Shown here piece by piece: positions 42,976 through 52,434 of a DNA stretch of 64,000 nt. The translations under genes were made by a program, and so were the position numbers. Source of the DNA: Flavobacteriales bacterium. GTDB taxonomy: Bacteria; Bacteroidota; Bacteroidia; Flavobacteriales_F; PHOS-HE28. The notes beneath the pieces are model-generated. The model was not told the DNA's origin and did not search any database. It saw only the letters and a list, made by a program, of their open reading frames with translations. The DNA lies in NCBI GenBank assembly GCA_016712535.1, contig JADJQW010000002.1, positions 2,334,714-2,398,713 of the forward strand, given 5' to 3'. How positions within the stretch are numbered: the stretch's first letter is position 1; the number at the start of each line of letters is the position of its first letter.

Positions 42976-44943
42976 TCAGAGCACCGTCACCTCCGTCCTC
43001 CTGTTCAAGGCGCGACCTTCCTCGGTGTCGTTGTTGGCGATCGGCTTCGATTCGCCATAGCCCTTGGCCGTGATGCGCGTGCCTTCGATGCCCTGATTCA
43101 CCACGAAGTCGCGGACGGCATTCGCGCGCTGCTCGCTCAGCTTCTGGTTCGCGGCATCGTTGCCCACATCGTCAGTATGGCCACCGAGCTCGATGCGCAA
43201 GGATGCATTTGACTTCAGCAGCTTCACCAGCTTCTTCAGTTCGGCGTCGGAAGCGGGCAGCAATTCGAAGCTGGCTGAATTGAAGAAGATGTTGCGCAGG
43301 GCGATCACGCTGCCGCTCGTGAGCGGGCTCATGGGCACGTTGAGCGTGATCGGCTCCTTGGGCGTGACGGCCGCCACATCGTAATTCTCCGAGAAGAAGA
43401 GATAGCCCTCGGCACCGGCATTGAGGGCATAGCTCTTCCCGCTGGGCAGGCACACGAGGAACTCGCCGGTCTTCGGATCGCTGTACGCCGCCGTGGCCAG
43501 ATCCCCTGTGCTCAGGTCGAAGAGCTCGACATCCGCTTCCAAGGGCTTCCCGCTGATCCTGTCCGTGACCTGCCCTCGGATGTAGGTGACCGGCTGCGGG
43601 CGGGCCTCCGGATACAGCTCGAAGCAGTAGAGGTCGAGGTCGCCCAGGCCGCCGGGGCGGTCACTGGCGAAATAGGCGATGTCACCCTTGGCGCTCACGA
43701 GCAGGCTGTTCTCATCGGCACCGGTGTTGATGGGGTGGCCGAGGTTGAGCGCCTTGCCCCAGCTTCCATCATCCTGCATGCGGCTCATGCAGATGTCAAG
43801 CCCGCCGAAACCGGGATGGCCATTGCTGCTGAAGTAGAGGGTGCGGCCATCGGGATGGATCTGCACGCTCTCCTCCTGCCATGGTGTGTTCACATTGGGG
43901 CCGAGCTTCTCCGGCTTCGTCCAGGAGCCATCGTCGCTCATGCGGCTCGTCCAGATGTCCATATCGCTTACGCCGTTGCCCGTTCGGCGGCCGCGAACGA
44001 AGTAGAGCGTGCGCCCATCGCTGGCCATGCTGGGCTGGCTCTCCCAGGCGGCGCTGTTCACAGGGGTGCCGAGGTTCTGCGCCGGGCTCCATCGGTCGCC
44101 GATGCGCTGGCTGATGAAGAGGTCGCAGCTGCCGAGTCCGCGCAGGTTGTCGCCGTAGCTTCCATCCTCCAAGGCGCACTTGGTGAAGATGATGAAGCGG
44201 CCATCGGGCGTCAGGGTGCCGGCACCTTCGTTGTGATCGGCGGTGCTCACCGTTAAAATCGGCTTGCTCGCCTGCCATGCGCCATCAGGCCCGCGCTTGC
44301 TCATGTAGAAATCCTCTTGCATGCCATAGACCTGGATCTGCGGTGCTTTCACCCGGCGCGTGAAGATCAAGGTGCCATCATCGGCGGTGATGCAGGGATA
44401 GTACTCGGGATCGCCGCTGTTGATCGCAGGACCGAGGTTCTTCGGGTCGAAGGGCACCGGTTGTTGGATGGCGCGTGCCGCGAAAGCACAGTTCTCGATG
44501 CCCAGTCGCGCGCGGGCCTTGCGCTGCGGCTCCTGTTCCTTTTCCAGGTAGCCCTTGTAGCTCTTCTCCGCTTCGGCATACTGCCCGCTCCGGAATTCGA
44601 GGTCGGCCAGGTGCAATTGCGCAGTCGGGAAGAAGCGCGGCGCGATGCTCATCACCTCGCGGTACCGGGTGATCGCCTCACTGTCCTGGCCTTCGCTCTC
44701 CGCGATCTCGGCGAGCATGATCCGCGGTTCCACGAAGCGCTCATCCGCATTCGCGGCCTTGAGGAAATCGCTCTTGGCGCATTCAATCCTGCGTTGCTGC
44801 ATGCATGCGCTGCCGCTCTCATACAGCTTGATGGCCTTCTTGTCCTGCGTGGAATAGCCTCCGGGTTGAGCGTGAGCAGCAGGCAGCGCGCAACCGGCAG
44901 AAAGGGCCATCACAAGGAATGCGCGGCTCAACGGCAATCGCAT
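42976..44943 (-). CDS. PD40 propeller / OmpA-domain outer-membrane lipoprotein-like protein
   Basis: A 655-residue secreted protein anchoring the envelope. Signal peptide (1-24), TPR-like helices (residues about 30-140), then WD40-like PD40 repeats with YYPCITADDGTLIFTRR, EGAGTLTPDGRFIIFTK, ESQPSMASDGRTLYFVRGR, ESVQIHPDGRTLYFSSNG (about 165-430). A carboxypeptidase-regulatory-like segment follows (about 440-530), then a C-terminal OmpA peptidoglycan-binding domain (IELGGHTDDVGNDAANQKLSEQRA). This architecture is common in Bacteroidota, including T9SS and gliding-associated proteins such as PorE. The start at 44943 was chosen for the signal peptide; frame-extending Mets upstream lie in the next gene's 3' region. 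Confidence 0.9.
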   Translation of the reverse strand: MRLPLSRAFLVMALSAGCALPAAHAQPGGYSTQDKKAIKLYESGSACMQQRRIECAKSDFLKAANADERFVEPRIMLAEIAESEGQDSEAITRYREVMSIAPRFFPTAQLHLADLEFRSGQYAEAEKSYKGYLEKEQEPQRKARARLGIENCAFAARAIQQPVPFDPKNLGPAINSGDPEYYPCITADDGTLIFTRRVKAPQIQVYGMQEDFYMSKRGPDGAWQASKPILTVSTADHNEGAGTLTPDGRFIIFTKCALEDGSYGDNLRGLGSCDLFISQRIGDRWSPAQNLGTPVNSAAWESQPSMASDGRTLYFVRGRRTGNGVSDMDIWTSRMSDDGSWTKPEKLGPNVNTPWQEESVQIHPDGRTLYFSSNGHPGFGGLDICMSRMQDDGSWGKALNLGHPINTGADENSLLVSAKGDIAYFASDRPGGLGDLDLYCFELYPEARPQPVTYIRGQVTDRISGKPLEADVELFDLSTGDLATAAYSDPKTGEFLVCLPSGKSYALNAGAEGYLFFSENYDVAAVTPKEPITLNVPMSPLTSGSVIALRNIFFNSASFELLPASDAELKKLVKLLKSNASLRIELGGHTDDVGNDAANQKLSEQRANAVRDFVVNQGIEGTRITAKGYGESKPIANNDTEEGRALNRRTEVTVL

Positions 44944-44984
44944 GGCAGCAACCTTCACCCACCAACCCCCAACCTGCAACTTCA

Positions 44985-45587
44985 TCATGGGATGTTCATG
45001 TATTTGTGCGCCTGCAAGGAGATCCTCCATCTCGGGTGCGCCTTCACATGCTCCACGATCAATGGCAGCATCGCATCGCGCTTGTCCCATTCGGGCTGGA
45101 GGAAGAGGATGCAATCCGGTCGTGCCTTCGCGGCTTGCTCTTCGGCCCACTGCAGGTCGTGCTTGTTGAAGACGATCACCTTGAGTTCATCGGCGCGCTC
45201 GAAGGCCTCGGGGAGCGCCGGCTTGAATTTCTTCGGACTGAGGCACACATGGTGCCATTCGCCGCTGAAGGGGTGCGCGCCGCTGGTCTCGATGTGCGTG
45301 CGGAAGCCCGCTTCCCGGAGCGCTTCCGTCAATGGCCCCAGATCCTGCATGAGCGGCTCGCCTCCAGTGATCACGGCGATGCGCGCCGGTTGGCCGTTGG
45401 CCTCGGCCACCAATGCACTGACCTGCTTCAGCGGATGCCTTCCGGCTTCCCAGCTCTCCTTCACATCGCACCAGGTGCATCCTACATCGCAACCGCCCAG
45501 CCTGATGAAGTGCGCGGCCTGGCCCGAATACAGACCCTCACCTTGAATGGTGTGGAACGCTTCCATGACGGGCAAGAGCTGCGACAT
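44985..45587 (-). CDS. queE: 7-carboxy-7-deazaguanine synthase QueE
   Basis: Radical-SAM enzyme of 200 residues converting 6-carboxy-tetrahydropterin to 7-carboxy-7-deazaguanine in queuosine biosynthesis. Motifs: FHTIQGEGLYSGQAAHFIRLGGCD, the cluster-binding CDVGCTWC (Cx3Cx2C), VITGGEPLMQ and HIETSGAHP. The C-terminus ISLQAHKYMNIP is typical of the short Bacteroidota type. It is encoded 42 bp upstream of the PD40/OmpA gene, same strand. The other queuosine genes (queC, queD, queF) are not in this window. Confidence 0.94.
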   Translation of the reverse strand: MSQLLPVMEAFHTIQGEGLYSGQAAHFIRLGGCDVGCTWCDVKESWEAGRHPLKQVSALVAEANGQPARIAVITGGEPLMQDLGPLTEALREAGFRTHIETSGAHPFSGEWHHVCLSPKKFKPALPEAFERADELKVIVFNKHDLQWAEEQAAKARPDCILFLQPEWDKRDAMLPLIVEHVKAHPRWRISLQAHKYMNIP

Positions 45588-45673
45588 GCCGCAAAGGAAA
45601 CCGACTCAGCGGTGCGCGAGGCCCGGGCATGAACGAAGTCCACAAGACGGACTGTGGATAAGCGAGCCGATGC

Positions 45674-47176
45674 TCACGGCTTCGCCTTCCGCTCGCGCAG
45701 CCGGGTCACCAGGTCGGCGATCTGCTCGGCGCTGAGGCTCTTGCCCACGATCCGGCGGTCCTTATCCACCACGAAGAGCTTGGGCGTGCTGTAGACGTCC
45801 CAGGCATCCGCGTAGTTGAGGCTCTCGAGCGTGGTGTGCTTGGGGATGAACTTGCGCGGGTCCTTCTTGGCCTCCTCGAAGATGTTCTTGGTGAGGCCCA
45901 CATTGATCCAATCAAGGTTCTTCTCACGGATGAACTTCTTCCAATCCTTGAAGAGCCCTTCGTCAGTGGCCTTGGCGACCGCGAAGACCTCGATGCCCAT
46001 GCCCTTGAGCTTCTCCGTGTACACCTTATGGATCTCGGGCATCTCGGTCTTGCAATGGCCGCAATGCGGGTCCCAGAAGATGATGACCACATAGTCGTTG
46101 GGCAGGTCGTAGTAGTTGATCCACTTCTCCTCGGTGCTGTCCGTGAGGCAGAGGTAGGGCGCCTTGCGGCCGAGCACCAAGGGCGCTTGCTTGCGTGCGC
46201 GCTCGCAGAGCTTATCGAGCTTCTCCGCGTCCATCCAATCGGCGCGGCCGGGCTTGCCGTCCTTGGGGCAGTAGTAGGTGAGCGCCATGTGCACGAATAC
46301 GGCGTCCATGCCCATGATGTCGCTGGTCTCGTACTTGTGCGTGAGGGTATGCACCACGTACTGGAAGGTCTCCTTCGTGGAACCGCACTTCGCGACCAGC
46401 GCATCGGCCATGCGCTTGATGGTATCAGGAACCTGCGGGATGACCTTGGTGATGTACTCTTCGAACTTGTTGCCGAACACGGGCACGCGCACGATGCGCG
46501 GATCGGTGAGGTCGAAATTGTCCCAGAAGTGATCGCGGTACTGGTAGTAGCTGGCGGCGCTATCAAGGCTGCCATCCGCTTTGCGAGGCTCGGGCAGCTC
46601 AACGGTCATGCTCATCTTCACCAGCGAGGCCGCAAGGGTTCCCGGATTGTTGGCGATCAGGTCGCGCTGGTACTGCTTCACGCGCTTGTCCAGTTCGGCC
46701 ATGCGCTCCTTCACCTCGGCACGGGCGGCTTCGTCCTTGGCGGACTCGAGCTGGGCGCGATGGCCATCGCCCTCGATGCGGCGCTCGTTGAGGAAGCGGA
46801 TGTAATTGATGAAGAGCTCATTCTCCTTGCTCTGCTTCACCTGCAGCGCAGGGAGCAGATCGTTCCGGTGCGTGACCACTTTGATCACGGGCTCGTTCAC
46901 CACCAGCTCGAAATACTTCGGCCCTGGCACCACCACGGCATACACGCCGGCGGGATAGCCCTTCTCCTTCTTGAATACGGCATTGGCCTTCGCATCCACC
47001 AGAGCCGTGTCATTGTAATAGAGCTTGTTGCCGTAGTAGTTGGCCAGAAAGACCGTATCGCCTTTGGCCAAGCCCTGGATCTGGGCCTCGATGGTGCGCT
47101 TGGTCCCGTCTTGCGCCTTGGTTGAAACAATGCTGGCAGCGACAGCTGCGGATAGGATCACGTAACGGAGCTGCAT
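45674..47176 (-). CDS. TlpA-like thioredoxin-fold protein (DUF4369/DUF5106 type)
   Basis: A 500-residue periplasmic protein. Signal peptide (1-21) is followed by a DUF4369-like beta domain (RTIEAQIQGLAKGDTVFLANYYGNKLYYND), a long helical DUF5106-like region (about 110-330) and a C-terminal thioredoxin fold with VIIFWDPHCGHCKTEMPE; the CGHC pair is the redox site. Likely a disulfide reductase for envelope protein maturation or repair; partner unknown. The start at 47176 gives a standard signal peptide; there is no Shine-Dalgarno site. Such proteins are frequent in Bacteroidota. Confidence 0.9.
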   Translation of the reverse strand: MQLRYVILSAAVAASIVSTKAQDGTKRTIEAQIQGLAKGDTVFLANYYGNKLYYNDTALVDAKANAVFKKEKGYPAGVYAVVVPGPKYFELVVNEPVIKVVTHRNDLLPALQVKQSKENELFINYIRFLNERRIEGDGHRAQLESAKDEAARAEVKERMAELDKRVKQYQRDLIANNPGTLAASLVKMSMTVELPEPRKADGSLDSAASYYQYRDHFWDNFDLTDPRIVRVPVFGNKFEEYITKVIPQVPDTIKRMADALVAKCGSTKETFQYVVHTLTHKYETSDIMGMDAVFVHMALTYYCPKDGKPGRADWMDAEKLDKLCERARKQAPLVLGRKAPYLCLTDSTEEKWINYYDLPNDYVVIIFWDPHCGHCKTEMPEIHKVYTEKLKGMGIEVFAVAKATDEGLFKDWKKFIREKNLDWINVGLTKNIFEEAKKDPRKFIPKHTTLESLNYADAWDVYSTPKLFVVDKDRRIVGKSLSAEQIADLVTRLRERKAKP

Positions 47177-47351
47177 GCGTGAGGTTGATTGCGCGGCAAA
47201 TGTATTCGGGAGGCGCGGGGGCCGCAGGCGATCACTGTGCCGGAGACGCGCGCTTGAACGCCGAGCGGCGCTCGCATGGTCGTTAACGGTTGCAAATGCA
47301 GTTGGGATGAAGGTCAAGTGGCTGCGACACGACCATCACTTGGACCAGCCT

Positions 47352-48956
47352 TCAGCTCCCTGCCTGCACCTCCGTCTTGAACTCGCTCGTGGTGTGGAAG
47401 GTGATCGCCGGATTATTCCTGCGCTCGAGGTCGAGCATGTACGCGCTGGGGGCGATGAACACCGGGTTGCCATCCTTGTCCTGCACGATCTGCTGGGCCT
47501 TCACGCGGATGAACTGGTCGAGGGCGGCCTCGTCCGTAGCGGTCATCCAGCAGGCCTTGTGCGCAGGAATCTGCTGGAAGGCGCACTTGGCGCCGTACTC
47601 GTGCTCCAAGCGGTAAGCGATCACCTCGAACTGCAGCTCGCCAACGCAGCCCACGATCTTCTTGTTGCCGGGCTGCTGGGTATAGAGCTGAGCCACGCCC
47701 TCGTCGGTGAGCTGTCGGATGCCCTTGTCGAGCTGCTTGCTCTTCATGGGGTCCAGGTTCACCACTTCGCGGAAGAGCTCGGGCGAGAAGGCGGGGATGC
47801 CCCGGAAGTTGAAGCGAGCGCCATCGGTGAGGGTGTCGCCGATCTTGAAGCTGCCGGTGTCGAAGAGCCCGATGACATCGCCGGGCCAGGCTTCGTCCAC
47901 GATGGTCTTCTGCGCCGCGAGGAAGCTGGTGGGATTGGCGAATCGCACTTGCTTGCCGAGCCGCACGTGCGTGTAATAGGCGTTGCGCTCGAAGCGGCCG
48001 CTGCAAACGCGCAGGAAGGCGATGCGGTCACGGTGGTTGGGGTCGAGGTTCGCGTGGATCTTGAATACGAAGCCGCTGAACACGGGATCCTCGGGCCGCA
48101 CTTCGCCCTTGTCTGTGGGCCGCGGACCCGGCGGGGGGGCAATGCCCACGAAGGCGTCGAGCACCTCCTTCACGCCGAAGTTGTTGAAGGCGCTGCCGAA
48201 GAAGACCGGAGCGATGCGTCCCTTGCGATACGCATCGACGTTGAGCGGCTCGTACACGCCCTCGATCAGCTCGATGTTCGACCTCAGCTCCGCAGCGGGG
48301 TCTTCACCGATGAGCGCCTCCAGCTGAGGGTCGTTCACGCCATCGATGCGGGTGCTGCTCTGCTCCACCTTGGTCTTGCCGGGATCGAAGAGGCGAAGGC
48401 CGTGGCTGTACAGGTCATAGACGCCCTGGAAGGTGGCGCCGATGCCGATGGGCCAGCTCATGGGGCGCACCTTGATCGAGAGCTTCGCTTCCAGTTCATC
48501 GAGCAGGTCGAAGGGGTCGCGGCCCTCAAGGTCGAGCTTGTTGATGAAGACGATCACGGGCGTGCTGCGCATGCGGCACACTTCCATGAGACGCTCAGTC
48601 TGGGCCTCCACGCCCTTCACGCAATCGATCACCAGCACCACGCTGTCCACCGCAGTTAGCGTGCGATAGGTATCCTCCGCGAAATCCCGGTGGCCGGGCG
48701 TATCGAGCAGGTTGATGAGCTTGCCGCCATAGCCGAAGCTCATCACCGATGTGCTCACGCTGATGCCGCGCTGCCGCTCGATCTCCATGAAATCGCTGGT
48801 AGCGCCGCGGCGGATCTTGTTGCTCTTCACCGCACCTGCCGTCTGGATCGCGCCTCCGTAGAGCAGGAACTTCTCCGTCAGGGTGGTCTTGCCGGCGTCC
48901 GGGTGGCTGATGATGGCGAAGGTGCGCCTCCGTTCGATCTCGTCCTGCAAAGCCAT
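47352..48956 (-). CDS. prfC: Peptide chain release factor 3
   Basis: Translational GTPase of 534 residues that recycles RF1 and RF2 from the ribosome after termination. G1 SHPDAGKTTLTEK, G2 region QRGISVSTSVMSF, G3 DTPGHRDF and G4 NKLD are intact. Domain 2/3 sequence follows (VFFGSAFNNFGVKEVLDAF, the RF3-type continuation). The start at 48956 (MALQDEIERRRTFAIISHPD) matches the family; the 22 residues upstream are an in-frame artefact. Length is normal. No SD site. It stands alone, divergent from the sugar dehydrogenase gene (104 bp between starts). Confidence 0.96.
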   Translation of the reverse strand: MALQDEIERRRTFAIISHPDAGKTTLTEKFLLYGGAIQTAGAVKSNKIRRGATSDFMEIERQRGISVSTSVMSFGYGGKLINLLDTPGHRDFAEDTYRTLTAVDSVVLVIDCVKGVEAQTERLMEVCRMRSTPVIVFINKLDLEGRDPFDLLDELEAKLSIKVRPMSWPIGIGATFQGVYDLYSHGLRLFDPGKTKVEQSSTRIDGVNDPQLEALIGEDPAAELRSNIELIEGVYEPLNVDAYRKGRIAPVFFGSAFNNFGVKEVLDAFVGIAPPPGPRPTDKGEVRPEDPVFSGFVFKIHANLDPNHRDRIAFLRVCSGRFERNAYYTHVRLGKQVRFANPTSFLAAQKTIVDEAWPGDVIGLFDTGSFKIGDTLTDGARFNFRGIPAFSPELFREVVNLDPMKSKQLDKGIRQLTDEGVAQLYTQQPGNKKIVGCVGELQFEVIAYRLEHEYGAKCAFQQIPAHKACWMTATDEAALDQFIRVKAQQIVQDKDGNPVFIAPSAYMLDLERRNNPAITFHTTSEFKTEVQAGS

Positions 48957-49060
48957 GCGTGCCGTGGTTCCTGTGAAAGGGCGGCAAAAGTAGGCCCTTG
49001 GTCGAAGGGGCCTCATGAACAAGATGGCCCCTCCCCTAGTTTAGCCGCAAACCCATTGGA

Positions 49061-50677
49061 ATGAAGATCAGGACCCTCACCCCCGCCATCGCCTTGGGCT
49101 TGGCGCTCGTGGGACGTGCGCAGGAGACCCCGGTGACCTTGCAGCTGGAGCAGATGGCAACGGGACTTACCAGCATCGTCGATATCGCGCATTGCGGCGA
49201 CGAGCGGCTCTTCGCCGTGCAGCGCGGCGGCCGAATCCGCATCGTGCAGCCCGATGGCAGCATCCTGCCCACGGATTTCCTCAACATCACCACGCAAGTG
49301 AACAGCACCGGCGGCGAACAGGGCCTGCTCGGGCTCTGCTTCGACCCCGGCTACGCTGATAATGGCCGATTCTATGTGTACTACATCAATGGCTCCGGCA
49401 ATGGTACCAGCCGGGTGTCGCGCTTCACCGTGAGCGCCGACCCCAACGTGGCCGACCCCGCGAGTGAGGAGATCCTCTACACCGTTGCGCAGCCCTACAC
49501 CAATCATAACGGAGGCGACATCGACTTCGGCCCCGATGGCATGCTCTACATCGGGTTCGGCGATGGCGGTAGCGGCGGCGATCCGCAGAATTATGCGCAG
49601 ACCATGACCTCTCCTTTGGGCAAGATGATCCGCATCGATGTGAGCGGTGCCTCCGGATGGACCGTGCCTGCGGACAACCCGTTCGCCACGGCGACCGATA
49701 CCCTGCCCGAGATCTTCGCCAGCGGCCTTCGCAACCCCTGGCGCTGGGGCTTCGACTCGGAGACCGGCGACCTTTGGATCGGCGACGTGGGCCAGAATGC
49801 CGTGGAAGAGCTCGACTTCTGGCCGGCCGCCGATTACAGCGGGGCCAACTTCGGATGGCGCTGCTACGAGGCCACCAGCGCTTACAACACCTCCGGCTGC
49901 CAACCCGCATCGGCCTATGTGCCGCCCGTCGCCTTCCATCCCCAGAGCCAGCAAGGCTGGTGCTCCATCATCGGCGGACGCACCTATCGCGGCGCCGGCT
50001 ACTGGCGCCTGACGGGACGCCACATCTACACCGACTACTGCGGCGGCCAGTACTATTCGCTCGCGCCCGACGAATTCGGGGGCTGGGTGCGCACGCAAGT
50101 GCTGGCCAGCGGCATCACAGGCTGGTCCGCAATAGTTGAGAACCTTGATGGCGAGCTCTTCGCAGCCAACGTCAGCAACGGGCGCATCTATCGCATCAAG
50201 GAGCAATGCACCGCCCCAGCGCCGGTGATCGGCCTCGACGGCAACACGCTCACAAGCACCGATGCCATCAGTTACCAATGGTACCTCGGCGCCACCTTGG
50301 TGAACGGCGCCACCGACCAGAGCTACTCGCCCACCGTGAACGGCAGCTACCGTGTGCTGGCCACCACGCAGACCGGCTGCCTCATCTTCTCCAACACCAT
50401 CGACGTGACCACAACGGGAATTTCAGCGGTCGATGCGAACGGCATCACCATCAAGCCCGTGCCTGCGAACGCCTCTATCCAGATCGAAGGGGCTGCTGCC
50501 GGCACCGTAGCCGACTTGCTCGATGCGCAAGGCCGCGTGGCCCTTTCAGCTGCATTCGTTGCCAGCGGCCCCGTTCTGCTCAACACCGAGAAGCTCAACG
50601 CTGGCCTCTACACCGTGCGCTTGATTGCTTCCGATGGCCGGGTGATCCTGAATCGCCAGGTGCCCATCGCGCACTGA
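49061..50677 (+). CDS. Secreted PQQ-type glucose/sorbosone dehydrogenase-like protein with T9SS tail
   Basis: A 538-residue secreted protein. Signal peptide (1-20) is followed by a six-bladed GSDH/Hip-like propeller: LQLEQMATGLTSIVDIAHCGDERLFAVQRGG, GGEQGLLGLCFDPGY, YTNHNGGDIDFGPDGMLYIGFGDGGSGGDPQNYAQ, GLRNPWRWGFD and GDVGQNAVEELD (residues about 25-385). An Ig-like stretch and a C-terminal T9SS sorting domain (IKPVPANASIQIEG ... LNAGLYTVRLIA) follow. Known relatives oxidise sugars with PQQ, but many Bacteroidota members lack proven activity. It is likely surface-exposed and cell- or medium-associated. A good terminator follows. Confidence 0.92.
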   Translation: MKIRTLTPAIALGLALVGRAQETPVTLQLEQMATGLTSIVDIAHCGDERLFAVQRGGRIRIVQPDGSILPTDFLNITTQVNSTGGEQGLLGLCFDPGYADNGRFYVYYINGSGNGTSRVSRFTVSADPNVADPASEEILYTVAQPYTNHNGGDIDFGPDGMLYIGFGDGGSGGDPQNYAQTMTSPLGKMIRIDVSGASGWTVPADNPFATATDTLPEIFASGLRNPWRWGFDSETGDLWIGDVGQNAVEELDFWPAADYSGANFGWRCYEATSAYNTSGCQPASAYVPPVAFHPQSQQGWCSIIGGRTYRGAGYWRLTGRHIYTDYCGGQYYSLAPDEFGGWVRTQVLASGITGWSAIVENLDGELFAANVSNGRIYRIKEQCTAPAPVIGLDGNTLTSTDAISYQWYLGATLVNGATDQSYSPTVNGSYRVLATTQTGCLIFSNTIDVTTTGISAVDANGITIKPVPANASIQIEGAAAGTVADLLDAQGRVALSAAFVASGPVLLNTEKLNAGLYTVRLIASDGRVILNRQVPIAH

Positions 50678-50698
50678 CCAAGAACAGTTCCTAGCGGA

Positions 50699-50730
50699 GC
50701 CCTGGGGCCTTTCCCAGGGCTTCGTTCGTT
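50699..50730 (+). terminator. Rho-independent terminator
   Basis: Stem GCCCTGGG / CCCAGGGC with a 6-base loop (50,699-50,720), followed by TTCGTTCGTT. It ends the sugar dehydrogenase gene. Confidence 0.8.
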
Positions 50731-50779
50731 CATGGAAGGCACCATGAGCGACCTTCGCAGCGTTGGAAGCCATGACATC

Positions 50780-51625
50780 ATGAGGCACGCCATATCCTTC
50801 CTGCTGGCAGTCATGCTCGCTTCGGCATCGGCACAGCCGGGGGCTAAGGCTGAGGCCATTGCACAAGCCAAGGCGCTGGCTGAGGCGAATGCTGACCTAG
50901 AGCGTGAAGCCGCGAGCGTGAAGCTGAAGAACGCATTGCGCGCCTTGCTCGATGCGCCCGGCGCGATGGAACTGGATCTGGCCGATCTGCCCCTGAGCCG
51001 CGTGGACGCACCCGATGGCGGCTTCCGTCTGATCACCTGGAACTTGCCGCAGGCCGATGGCACGCACCGCTACGAGGGCTTCCTGCTCGCGCGCAAGGGC
51101 AAGCTCACCACCCTCCACGAACTGCGCGATATGACCAGCGGCATCGCCAACCCGGAGCTGGCCGAACTCAGCCCCGACCGCTGGTATGGGGCACTGTACT
51201 ACGAGGTCATCCCCGTGAAGAAGGGCGGCCGGACCTGGTACACGCTCTTGGGCTGGAAGGGCCACAGCGCCACCGAGACGCGCAAGGTGATCGAGGTGCT
51301 CAGCTTCCGGGGGAACAGACCGCGCTTCGGTGCACCGCTGTTCGGCAAAGGGAAGCTCAGCGAGCAACGCAAGGCCTTCTCCTACGCGTTCAATGCGAGC
51401 ATGATGCTGCGCTACGATCGAGAGCAGGGCCGTATCGTGCTCGATCACCTGGCCCCCATCCGAGCAGACCTGCAGGGCAGGGGTGCGCTCATGGGCCCCG
51501 ATATGAGCTTCGATGCGTTCGCTTGGCAGAAAGGGCAATGGCGCTACCAGCGCGACATCGACCTGCGGGACCCGAATCCCGATAAGCGGCCCTTCAATAA
51601 CCCGCCGAAGGAGCCACGCAAGTGA
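50780..51625 (+). CDS. Secreted hypothetical protein
   Basis: A 281-residue protein with a signal peptide (MRHAISFLLAVMLASASAQ), a short Ala/Glu helix and a mostly beta mature domain (GFRLITWNLPQADGTHRYEGFLL; GALYYEVIPVKKGGRTWYTLLGWKG; RIVLDHLAPIRADLQG). The pattern resembles Bacteroidota proteins of unknown function with a lipocalin- or barrel-like fold. It ends in a Pro/Lys-rich tail. The start at 50780 fits the signal peptide; the Met 16 codons upstream does not. A family name cannot be given with confidence. Confidence 0.82.
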   Translation: MRHAISFLLAVMLASASAQPGAKAEAIAQAKALAEANADLEREAASVKLKNALRALLDAPGAMELDLADLPLSRVDAPDGGFRLITWNLPQADGTHRYEGFLLARKGKLTTLHELRDMTSGIANPELAELSPDRWYGALYYEVIPVKKGGRTWYTLLGWKGHSATETRKVIEVLSFRGNRPRFGAPLFGKGKLSEQRKAFSYAFNASMMLRYDREQGRIVLDHLAPIRADLQGRGALMGPDMSFDAFAWQKGQWRYQRDIDLRDPNPDKRPFNNPPKEPRK

Positions 51626-51841
51626 GGCCTGCTGCCAGACCTTGGTTCACCCGATATGCGTCCCGGGATGATCGTGAATGAGCGGCAATGGCCCGTGGTC
51701 AGCGGTCGAGGTCCGAAATCGCATTCCTGATCATCGCCGGCCGTTCACGGTTCAGTGCGCCAGATGGAAGCGGCCGAGAAATGAGTGGATGACGTGCGGA
51801 TCCTTCTCCTTTCTTTGCGCGCCCTTGAATCTGGGCATCGC

Positions 51842-52375
51842 ATGACCAAGTCCTCGAAGCCCTTGAAGATCGCGCGCAAGCGATCGCGCATCCATGGCAA
51901 CGGCGTCTTCGCCACGGCCGGCATCCGCAAAGGCGAGCGCATCGTCGAATACACCGGAAGGCGCATCACGCACGAAGAAGCCGATGAGCAGTACCACGGC
52001 GATGTGAGCACCGGCCATACCTTCCTCTTCACGCTGAACAGGCACTGGGTGATCGATGCCAATCGTGGCGGCGGTGTGGCGAGGTGGATCAACACCAGCT
52101 GCGAGCCCAATGCCGTGGCCTACGTCCACAGCGAGAAGAAGAAGCGCCCCGACCCGAAGAAGGACTTCGTGGTGATCGAGGCCCTGCGCGCCATCAAGGC
52201 CGGTGAGGAGATCACCTACGACTACGGCTTCGACTTCGAGATGCCCTATACCGTGAAGCTGCTGCGCACCTGGGCCTGCAAATGCGGATCGCCCAAGTGC
52301 CGTGGCACCATGCTCAAGGGCAAGAAGGCCCGCGAGGTGATGAAGAAGCACCCGAACTGGCATAAGGGGCTTTGA
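51842..52375 (+). CDS. SET-domain protein lysine methyltransferase-like
   Basis: A 177-residue protein with a complete SET domain: IHGNGVFATAGIRKGERIVEYTGRRI (N-SET), WINTSCEPNAVAYV (NHxCxPN-like, here NTSCEPN), the EEITYDYGFDF motif with catalytic Tyr and a post-SET zinc site CKCGSPKCRG. Eukaryote-type SET proteins methylate lysines on histones and other proteins; bacterial versions are scattered and their targets mostly unknown. A basic N-terminus (KSSKPLKIARKRSRI) suggests binding to nucleic acids or acidic partners. The start at 51842 precedes the basic segment; no SD site. It stands alone. Confidence 0.92.
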   Translation: MTKSSKPLKIARKRSRIHGNGVFATAGIRKGERIVEYTGRRITHEEADEQYHGDVSTGHTFLFTLNRHWVIDANRGGGVARWINTSCEPNAVAYVHSEKKKRPDPKKDFVVIEALRAIKAGEEITYDYGFDFEMPYTVKLLRTWACKCGSPKCRGTMLKGKKAREVMKKHPNWHKGL

Positions 52376-52434
52376 GGGCGAGGAACGGCGTGAGGGCTGG
52401 CCCATGCGCTGCTGCATCAGGTACCTTCGCGGCC

